Positions 1 through 5,065 of a stretch of 5,877 nt of DNA are shown here, piece by piece. The position numbers and the translations under genes are program-made. Under the pieces are notes generated by a model, which was given only the letters and a program-made list of their open reading frames with translations, was not told where the DNA came from and made no database searches. Origin of the DNA: an uncultured Clostridia bacterium (GTDB lineage Bacteria > Bacillota > Clostridia > Oscillospirales > Ruminococcaceae); contig CANCXY010000211.1 in NCBI GenBank assembly GCA_947381875.1, forward strand, positions 1 through 5,877, given 5' to 3'. Positions within the stretch are counted from its first letter, which is position 1; each line of letters opens with the position of its first letter.

Positions 1-31
1 CTTTGGCGGAGTCCAGAGGCAGAGCCTCTGG
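1..31 (-). repeat. Palindromic repeat, inverted partial copy of the 719-807 array
   Basis: Bases 13-20 (ccagaggc) and 24-31 (gcctctgg) form a perfect 8-bp stem with a 3-base loop (aga). Bases 1-6 (ctttgg) match the outer arm of a second hairpin whose remainder lies before the window. The whole 31-base stretch equals the reverse complement of 760-790 with one mismatch, at position 23 in the loop. Similarity stops after base 31. The strong hairpin ends 23 bases before the ribosome binding site of yunB. It is a dispersed palindromic element by appearance. Whether it acts on transcription or mRNA stability is unknown. Confidence 0.8.
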
Positions 32-54
32 GAGGTCTCCTGACTTTGCCACCG

Positions 55-61
55 AAAGGGG
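55..61 (+). promoter_or_regulatory. Ribosome binding site of yunB
   Basis: The purine run aaagggg lies 10 bases before the ATG at 72 and 4 bases before an in-frame GTG at 66. The spacing favours ATG 72. It argues against the long reading that starts at TTG 3, which would begin inside the upstream hairpin repeat. Confidence 0.6.
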
Positions 62-71
62 TAGTGTGCCC

Positions 72-716
72 ATGCGCCATCACAAAAGACCGGCCCGCGT
101 CATAAATGGAAAGCGGCGTTTTGCCCTGTGGCTCTGCCTAATGTTCACAGCGGTATTCGCGGCGTTTGTCGTATTCGACAGCCGCCTGCGCCCGGTGATC
201 ACCACAATGGCACAGTACCAGTGCCGCGTCGTCTCCGTCATGGCCATGAATGAGGCGGTGATGGAGGAGCTGGACCGCCTGCCCGCGTCGGAACGGCCGC
301 TTGTCAACGTGGAAAAAGGCCCGGACGGTACGGTATCGGCGATAGAAATAGATTCCACCGAGGTCAACCGGCTCCAGGCGCGCCTTACCGAAGCCGTTAC
401 AAACCGTCTGCTCAGCATCCCGAACCAAGAGATAGGCATCCCGCTTGGCACGCTGCTTGGCTGGCAGATCATGGCGGGGCGCGGCCCGGAAGTCCCTTTA
501 CATGTGGTGCCCGCCTCGTTTGTAGAAAGCACCATCATTGATTCCCTGGAAACAGCGGGCATCAACCAGACGCAGCACCGCATTTTCATCCGCTTCACCG
601 TAGACATGAGCGCCATCCTGCCCGGCTACACCACCGGCGTGACCGTGGAAAACGACGTATGCGTCGCCCAAACGCTCATCGTAGGCGATGTGCCGCAGTT
701 CTATGCCTCGGCCTGA
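72..716 (+). CDS. yunB: Sporulation protein YunB
   Basis: This 214-residue protein resembles the YunB family of endospore-forming Firmicutes, which is needed for efficient sporulation and in Bacillus subtilis belongs to the mother-cell sigma-E regulon. Its biochemical role is not known. A basic N-terminus (residues 1-16) precedes one membrane segment at about 17-35, followed by the family-typical DSRLRPVI. Further family-like blocks are IPLGTLLGWQIMAGRGPEVP, AGINQTQHRIFI, and a C-terminal VAQTLIVGDVPQFY. The topology suggests a short cytoplasmic tail and a large extracytoplasmic domain. The frame stays open upstream to TTG 3, but those 23 codons are translated repeat DNA, so ATG 72 with its aaagggg site is the better start. 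GTG 66 is a possible alternative. The protein is somewhat shorter than the roughly 250-residue Bacillus version. No sigma-E promoter is visible in the few upstream bases. A hairpin array follows the stop codon by two bases. Confidence 0.85.
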   Translation: MRHHKRPARVINGKRRFALWLCLMFTAVFAAFVVFDSRLRPVITTMAQYQCRVVSVMAMNEAVMEELDRLPASERPLVNVEKGPDGTVSAIEIDSTEVNRLQARLTEAVTNRLLSIPNQEIGIPLGTLLGWQIMAGRGPEVPLHVVPASFVESTIIDSLETAGINQTQHRIFIRFTVDMSAILPGYTTGVTVENDVCVAQTLIVGDVPQFYASA

Positions 717-718
717 TG

Positions 719-807
719 GCGGGCTGCCGCCCGCGCCTGCCGGGCGCTGCCCGGACCCGCCAGAGGCGCTGCCTCTGGACTCCGCCAAAGGGGCGCAGCC
801 CCTTTGG
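719..807 (+). repeat. Array of four tandem perfect hairpins (REP/BIME-like element)
   Basis: Four perfect palindromes follow each other at near-constant spacing. Hairpin 1 has 6-bp arms at 719-724 and 729-734. Hairpin 2 has 6-bp arms at 740-745 and 749-754. Hairpin 3 has 8-bp arms at 760-767 and 771-778. Hairpin 4 has 10-bp arms at 785-794 and 798-807. Loops are 3-4 bases and linkers are 5, 5 and 6 bases. Bases 760-790 are an inverted near-copy of 1-31. The array starts two bases after the yunB stop, so it forms the 3' end of that transcript. No T-run follows hairpin 4, so it is not a canonical intrinsic terminator, though it could slow polymerase or protect mRNA ends. Confidence 0.85.
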
Positions 808-916
808 AAACCCATCTTGTTCCAAATTGGTAAGAACGTGTGCTTTTTTCCATCGGTATTGTTTTCGATCAATTTTGCTGCCGGGGCAGATTTCTGCATA
901 CAGGAACGATTTTTTG

Positions 917-925
917 TGTTATACT
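917..925 (+). promoter_or_regulatory. Extended -10 promoter of ligA-gatC-gatA
   Basis: The sequence tgttatact contains TG, one base, then TATACT at 920-925, a near-consensus vegetative extended -10 element. No good -35 hexamer lies 16-18 bases upstream; the best is cataca at 897-902, matching only its last three bases. Weak -35 elements are common with extended -10 promoters. A start site near 932 would give a leader of about 25 bases before the ligA TTG codon. This is predicted from sequence only. Confidence 0.6.
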
Positions 926-942
926 GTTCCTATCAAAATAAC

Positions 943-950
943 AGAGGTGA
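943..950 (+). promoter_or_regulatory. Ribosome binding site setting the TTG start of ligA
   Basis: The site agaggtga lies six bases before TTG 957. An in-frame TGA at 948-950 closes the frame directly upstream. The first in-frame ATG downstream is codon 81, which would delete the NMN-binding Ia domain. TTG 957 is therefore the only plausible start. Confidence 0.85.
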
Positions 951-956
951 AAACCA

Positions 957-3149
957 TTGGATTTGGAAACAGCGCGCACGCGCCATGAGGAACTGGCAAA
1001 GCAGATTGCCCACCATAACCATTTATATTACGATTTAGACGCGCCGGAGCTGGACGATTACGAATACGACCAGCTCACGCGGGAGCTGAAAGCAATCGAA
1101 GCGGAATTCCCGGCGCTTGTCACGGCGTCTTCGCCCACGCAGCGCGTAGGCGGCGCGGCCTCGGCCAAGTTTGAGAAGGTGGCCCATACAGTGCGTATGG
1201 AGAGTTTGCAGGATGTATTCTCATTGGAGGAGGTACGCGAGTTTGACGAGCGTATGCGGGAAGCCGGGCTGTCGCCGCAGTATGTGGTGGAGGCGAAGAT
1301 CGACGGCCTCTCCGTCAGCCTCGAATACCGCGGCGGCGTATTTGTGCGCGGCTCCACGCGCGGCGACGGCGCGGTGGGCGAGGATGTGACAGAAAACCTT
1401 GCCACGATTCCCGCCATCCCAAAACGCCTGCCGGAGGATGCGCCGCCGTTTTTGGAGGTGCGCGGAGAGGTGTATATGCCGCACGACGCATTTTTGAAGG
1501 TGGTAGAGGAACAGGAACTGGCGGACAAGGCCCCTTTCAAAAACCCCCGCAACGCCGCCGCCGGTTCCCTGCGCCAGAAGGACAGCGCCGTCACCGCGCG
1601 GCGCGGATTGTCTATCTTTATCTTCAATGTGCAGCAGTGCAAGGGGAAAGAACTGCACGGCCACAAGGAGAGCTTGGACTACCTCTCCTCGCTCGGCTTC
1701 ACCGTTTCCCCCCGCCGCACCCGGTTCGACACATTGGATGGCGTTCTGAACGAGATTGAGGCCATCGGCGCGCTGCGCGGCACGCTGCCTTATGATATCG
1801 ACGGCGCTGTCATCAAAGTAGACGATTTCGCCTCGCGCGCCGCACTGGGCAGCACGAACAAATACCCGCGCTGGGCGGTCGCGTTCAAGTACCCGCCGGA
1901 GGAAAAGCAATCGAAGTTACGGGAAGTCGAGGTATCGGTGGGCCGCACCGGCGTGCTGACGCCCACAGCGGTATTTGATCCGGTGCTGTTGGCGGGTACG
2001 ACAGTCTCCCGCGCCATCCTGCACAATGAGGCGTTTATCCAGCAGCTCCATGTCGGCATTGGTGATACGATTCTGGTGCGCAAGGCCGGGGATATCATCC
2101 CGGAGGTCGTGGCGGTAACACAGCACGCCGAGAACTCGCAGGTGTTTCAGATGCCGCGCGTGTGCCCCTCGTGCGGCGCGCCCGTCTCTCAGCTGGAAAA
2201 GGTGGTGGAGACGAAAAACGGTACGCGTGTAGAAAAGGATGCCGCCCTGCGCTGTACAAACCCCGAATGCCCCGCCCAGGCGCTGCGAAACCTCATCCAC
2301 TTTGCCTCGCGCAACGCAATGGATATTGACGGCTTTGGCCCCGCTGTGGCAACTCAGCTTGTGGAACGCGGCTTTGTGTATACGGCGGCGGACATCTACG
2401 ACCTGACAAGGGAACAGCTTTTGCAGCTCGATAAATTCAAGGAGAAATCAGCGGAAAACCTGCTGACGGCGATTGCCGCGTCAAAAAATAACGGGTTGGA
2501 CAAGCTGCTGTTTGCGTTGGGGATCCGCAATATCGGCGAAAAAGCCGCTGTGCTGTTGGCCGAGGCGTTCGGCTCTATGGACGCGCTGATGGCCGCGACG
2601 GAGGAGCAGATTAACGCCATCGACGGCTTCGGCGGTGTAATGGCCGCCAGCGTGCTGGACTTCTTCGCGAAAGAGGGGAGCCGCGACCTGATCCGCCGCC
2701 TTGTTGCCGCGGGCGTCGATATGCAGTACCACGGGCAGAAAAAATCGCAGCTGCTGTTGGGCAAGACGATTGTCGTCACAGGCACGTTGCCCACGTTGTC
2801 CCGCACAGAGGCCGAAGCGCTCATCACACAGAACGGCGGCAAGGCGTCCGGCTCCGTCTCCAAAAAGACAAGCTATGTTCTGGCCGGGGAGGCGGCGGGT
2901 TCCAAGCTGACAAAAGCGCAGACATTGGGCATCCCTGTGATCGACGAGGCGGCGTTCCTGAAAATGTTAGAGGGGAGCGCCAATGGGCAGGCGGAACCTG
3001 AAACGCCCGCCGAAGAAAAGGAAGAAACGGGCGAAAGCGGACAGCCTGCTGAAGAAAAGAGAGAAGCGAACAAACGGGAACCGCCCGCCGGGGAAAAAGA
3101 GGAAACAGGCGCGGAGGAGCCGGACGCCGCCCAGCTCTCGTTTGTATGA
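957..3149 (+). CDS. ligA: NAD+-dependent DNA ligase LigA
   Basis: LigA seals 3'-OH/5'-phosphate nicks in duplex DNA during lagging-strand synthesis and repair, using NAD+ as adenylate donor. The 730 residues hold the full bacterial layout. Domain Ia (about 1-72) carries HNHLYYDLDAP. The nucleotidyltransferase domain (about 73-318) has the AKIDG motif with adenylated Lys114, then TRGDGAVGEDVT, EVRGEV, IDGAVIKVDD and AFKYPPE. The OB fold (about 322-398) includes VGRTGVLTPTAVFDPV. A zinc finger uses Cys403, Cys406, Cys433 and Cys438. Helix-hairpin-helix repeats (about 445-585) include the NIGEKAA block, and a BRCT domain spans about 598-672. Translation starts at TTG. Residues 673-730 are an unusual Glu/Lys-rich tail with three 13-residue repeats, ending AQLSFV; LigA usually stops near the BRCT domain at about 660-680 residues. 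gatC follows after 15 bases, suggesting co-transcription. Confidence 0.97.
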   Translation: MDLETARTRHEELAKQIAHHNHLYYDLDAPELDDYEYDQLTRELKAIEAEFPALVTASSPTQRVGGAASAKFEKVAHTVRMESLQDVFSLEEVREFDERMREAGLSPQYVVEAKIDGLSVSLEYRGGVFVRGSTRGDGAVGEDVTENLATIPAIPKRLPEDAPPFLEVRGEVYMPHDAFLKVVEEQELADKAPFKNPRNAAAGSLRQKDSAVTARRGLSIFIFNVQQCKGKELHGHKESLDYLSSLGFTVSPRRTRFDTLDGVLNEIEAIGALRGTLPYDIDGAVIKVDDFASRAALGSTNKYPRWAVAFKYPPEEKQSKLREVEVSVGRTGVLTPTAVFDPVLLAGTTVSRAILHNEAFIQQLHVGIGDTILVRKAGDIIPEVVAVTQHAENSQVFQMPRVCPSCGAPVSQLEKVVETKNGTRVEKDAALRCTNPECPAQALRNLIHFASRNAMDIDGFGPAVATQLVERGFVYTAADIYDLTREQLLQLDKFKEKSAENLLTAIAASKNNGLDKLLFALGIRNIGEKAAVLLAEAFGSMDALMAATEEQINAIDGFGGVMAASVLDFFAKEGSRDLIRRLVAAGVDMQYHGQKKSQLLLGKTIVVTGTLPTLSRTEAEALITQNGGKASGSVSKKTSYVLAGEAAGSKLTKAQTLGIPVIDEAAFLKMLEGSANGQAEPETPAEEKEETGESGQPAEEKREANKREPPAGEKEETGAEEPDAAQLSFV
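3006..3122 (+). repeat. Three-copy 13-residue repeat in the LigA tail
   Basis: Within ligA, codons 684-722 encode three consecutive 13-residue units: PAEEKEETGESGQ, PAEEKREANKREP and PAGEKEETGAEEP. The DNA units start at 3006, 3045 and 3084, exactly 39 bases apart. Units 1 and 3 share the string EKEETG, and all three share PA-x-EK. The codons differ between copies (for example ccc gcc and cct gct for the leading PA), so duplication is not recent or has been altered since. The segment is strongly charged and probably disordered. Confidence 0.75.
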
Positions 3150-3164
3150 TGTGAGGAGAAGGAT

Positions 3165-3434
3165 ATGGAAATTGATGTAAAGCATATAGCCAGGCTGGCA
3201 ATGCTCACGATCCCTCAAGAGGAGGAGGAGACATTCAAACAGGAATTTACCCGCATCCTTGCAATGGTAGATGCCCTGCCGGAGCTGGAAAGCACGGATA
3301 CGCTGTTAGAACCAGACAACCAGATGCAGCTGCGCGAGGACGAGGTAACGCCGTCCTGGCCGCGTGATGTGATGCTGCAAAACGCGCCGCAGACAGCCGC
3401 AGGTTGCATCGCGGTGCCCAAGACCGTGGAATGA
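3165..3434 (+). CDS. gatC: Asp-tRNA(Asn)/Glu-tRNA(Gln) amidotransferase subunit C
   Basis: GatC is the small scaffold subunit that wraps around GatA and GatB in the cytoplasmic GatCAB transamidation complex and has no catalytic site. The 89 residues show the family pattern: an N-terminal MEIDVKHIARLAML helix, then a helix with FTRILAMVDALPELESTDT, an acidic linker containing LREDEV, and the characteristic C-terminus IAVPKTVE. Length is close to the usual 95 or so. The ATG at 3165 has aggag at 3154-3158, six bases upstream, located just after the ligA stop. gatA begins 10 bases after its stop codon, so translation is probably coupled and the subunits made in balance. Confidence 0.95.
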   Translation: MEIDVKHIARLAMLTIPQEEEETFKQEFTRILAMVDALPELESTDTLLEPDNQMQLREDEVTPSWPRDVMLQNAPQTAAGCIAVPKTVE

Positions 3435-3444
3435 GGGGAAGTAT

Positions 3445-4899
3445 ATGGAGCTGTATAAAAAAACGGCGGCGGAGCTTGCCGCACTGCTGCGCGCAAAGGA
3501 AGTGAGCGCGTGCGAGGTGCTGGACGATACGCTGACGCGCATCCATGCCGTTGAGCCGCAGGTCGACGCCTTTTTATCGGTAACGGAGGACGCCGCCCGC
3601 GCCCAGGCCAAAGCGGTGGACGAAAAGCGCGCGAAGGGCGGGGATTTGGGCGCGTTGGCGGGAATCCCCATCGGCGTCAAAGATAACATCTGCACCAAAG
3701 GGAGTAAAACGACGTGCGCCTCGAAAATGCTGGAAAATTTTGTGCCGCCCTATAACGCGACGGTTGTAGAAAAGTTGCTGGCGGCGGGCGCGGTAATCCC
3801 CGGCAAGCTGAATATGGATGAATTCGCTATGGGCGGTTCCTGCGAGAATTCCGCGTTCAAACCGACCAGAAACCCCTGGGATACCACCCGCGTACCGGGC
3901 GGCTCATCGGGCGGCAGTGCGGCCAGTGTGGCGGCGTGCGAGGTGCCGCTCTCGCTTGGTTCCGACACGGGCGGCTCCATCCGCTGCCCAGCGAGTTTTT
4001 GCGGTGTCGTGGGGCTGAAACCGACATATGGCGCGGTGTCGCGCTTTGGGCTGGTTGCGTTCGCCTCGTCGCTGGATCAGATCGGCCCAATCGCCCGCAC
4101 GGTGGATGACGCCGCACTGCTGTTTAGCGTCATTTGTGGCGGCGACGCCGCGCACGACGCCACCAGCAGGGCCGATTATGCCTTCACCCCCCTGCCCGCC
4201 GATATCTGGGGCCTGCGCGTCGGCGTGCTGAAAGAATACCTGGGCGAGGGCGTCACCGCCGAAAGCAGGGAGGCGGTGCTGAAAGCGGTAGAGACGCTAC
4301 GCGCGCTGGGCGCACAGCCGACGGAAATTTCCATCCCTTCCGCACCCCATGCGCTCCCGGCCTACTATATTATTTCCTCGGCGGAGGCGTCGTCCAACCT
4401 GGCGCGCTATGACGGCGTAAAATACGGCTATTCCGGCAGCCGGGATGGCACGTTGCAGGACCTTTATCTTACTTCCCGCAGTGAGGGCTTTGGCACGGAG
4501 GTAAAGCGCCGGATCATGTTGGGCGCGTATGTGCTGTCCAGCGGCTATTATGACGCGTATTATAAGCGCGCCAAGATGCTCCAGCGCCAGATCGCGCGGG
4601 AATTTGAGAAAGCGTTCAGCCAGTGTGATATCATTGCCGCGCCCACCACGCCCGCCCCGGCGTTCCATTTGGGCGAAAAGTCGGGCGATCCGGTCAGCAT
4701 GTACGCCGCCGATTTGTGTACTGTCACTGTAAATATCGCGGGCCTGCCGGGCATTAGCGTGCCCTGTGGGGCCAGTGCGGATGGGATGCCGATCGGGCTT
4801 CAGCTTATCGGGCCGAAATGGAGTGAGGCACGCCTGTTGAGCGCGGCGAAAGCCTATGAAACAGCCGTGGGCGGCTTTGCGGTAAATGAAAAGCTCTGA
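3445..4899 (+). CDS. gatA: Asp-tRNA(Asn)/Glu-tRNA(Gln) amidotransferase subunit A
   Basis: GatA is the glutaminase of GatCAB. It hydrolyses glutamine and passes ammonia through a channel to GatB. The 484 residues are the normal full length and show the amidase signature fold. The Ser-cis-Ser-Lys triad is present: Lys79 in GVKDN, cis-Ser154 in VPGGSSGGSAA, and nucleophile Ser178 in SDTGGSIR, the same numbering as I recall for Staphylococcus aureus GatA. Family blocks SRFGLVAFASSLDQIGPI, TRSEGFG-like SRSEGFGTEVKRRIMLG, GYYDAYYKRA and PIGLQLIGP are all intact. The ATG at 3445 is preceded six bases earlier by gagggg at 3433-3438, overlapping the gatC stop. Downstream, a hairpin begins one base after the stop codon, and gatB follows only after 166 bases instead of being closely packed. 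Confidence 0.97.
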   Translation: MELYKKTAAELAALLRAKEVSACEVLDDTLTRIHAVEPQVDAFLSVTEDAARAQAKAVDEKRAKGGDLGALAGIPIGVKDNICTKGSKTTCASKMLENFVPPYNATVVEKLLAAGAVIPGKLNMDEFAMGGSCENSAFKPTRNPWDTTRVPGGSSGGSAASVAACEVPLSLGSDTGGSIRCPASFCGVVGLKPTYGAVSRFGLVAFASSLDQIGPIARTVDDAALLFSVICGGDAAHDATSRADYAFTPLPADIWGLRVGVLKEYLGEGVTAESREAVLKAVETLRALGAQPTEISIPSAPHALPAYYIISSAEASSNLARYDGVKYGYSGSRDGTLQDLYLTSRSEGFGTEVKRRIMLGAYVLSSGYYDAYYKRAKMLQRQIAREFEKAFSQCDIIAAPTTPAPAFHLGEKSGDPVSMYAADLCTVTVNIAGLPGISVPCGASADGMPIGLQLIGPKWSEARLLSAAKAYETAVGGFAVNEKL

Positions 4900-4900
4900 C

Positions 4901-4918
4901 CTGCTTGTTTTCAAGTAG
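4901..4918 (+). other. Short hairpin directly after the gatA stop
   Basis: Bases 4901-4907 pair with 4912-4918 (seven pairs, one of them G-T) around a four-T loop. The hairpin overlaps the first 22-base direct repeat. It is weak and is followed by only three Ts, so it is at best a poor terminator. The 10-bp palindrome cgatatatcg at 4924-4933 follows; its role is not evident. Confidence 0.5.
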
Positions 4919-4925
4919 TTTCACG
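4904..4925 (+). repeat. 22-base direct repeat, copy 1
   Basis: This 22-base stretch matches 5011-5032 at 20 of 22 positions in the same orientation; the mismatches are at repeat positions 9 and 14. The copies start 107 bases apart and bracket the strong hairpin at 4973-5001. Similarity ends on both sides, so this is a bounded repeat. Neither flank shows an open reading frame of note. Confidence 0.75.
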
Positions 4926-4972
4926 ATATATCGCCTTATAGCAAAAACACCTGAAAACAGATAATGTTTCGA

Positions 4973-5001
4973 TGTTTCCCCGCCCTTCGGGCGGGGAAAC
5001 A
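4973..5001 (+). terminator. Strong hairpin between gatA and gatB, possible terminator or repeat
   Basis: Bases 4974-4985 and 4989-5000 form a perfect 12-bp stem, extended to 13 by T4973-A5001, with a 3-base loop (ttc). The stem core is all G-C. A T-rich run, ttgttttt, starts only about 10 bases after the stem at 5012, so it is not a textbook intrinsic terminator. No T-run follows it on the other strand either. It may attenuate read-through from gatA to gatB, act as an mRNA processing or stability element, or be a dispersed palindromic repeat. Confidence 0.45.
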
Positions 5002-5010
5002 CGGAAAAGT

Positions 5011-5032
5011 CTTGTTTTTAAGTGGTTTCACG
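5011..5032 (+). repeat. 22-base direct repeat, copy 2
   Basis: This is the second copy of the 4904-4925 repeat (20 of 22 identical). It contains the only T-run after the strong hairpin and lies 33 bases before the gatB start codon. A ttgttt at 5013-5018 could serve as a -35 element, but no acceptable -10 lies 16-18 bases downstream, so I do not call a promoter here. Confidence 0.75.
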
Positions 5033-5065
5033 GCAATAGAAAAATAATTGAATGGATGATTTAGT

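Noticed and set aside
1..807. CRISPR array or insertion-sequence ends
   Set aside because: The repeats are palindromic and inverted with no regular spacers, and no transposase or Cas gene lies in the window.
878..889. Small ctgcc/ggcag hairpin as terminator of yunB
   Set aside because: The stem is only five pairs with a two-base loop and is followed by just three Ts.
498..899. 133-codon minus-strand open frame crossing the repeat array and the yunB 3' end
   Set aside because: Its middle is translated hairpin repeat and the rest is antisense to yunB; no known motif is present.
905..917. Possible LexA (SOS) box near the ligA promoter
   Set aside because: Only one half-site (gaac) is present; the expected inverted gttc-type half is missing at the right distance.
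659..1038. Two overlapping plus-strand frames (659-988 and 688-1038) between yunB and ligA
   Set aside because: Both read through the hairpin array, overlap yunB or ligA in other frames, and have no convincing ribosome binding site or protein features.
1221..1910. Long open frame on the minus strand across ligA (229 codons)
   Set aside because: It lies wholly inside the well-supported ligA coding region, has no recognisable domain, and reflects GC-rich codon bias on the opposite strand.
4297..4914. 205-codon minus-strand open frame over the 3' half of gatA
   Set aside because: It is an antisense shadow of conserved GatA sequence with no family resemblance.
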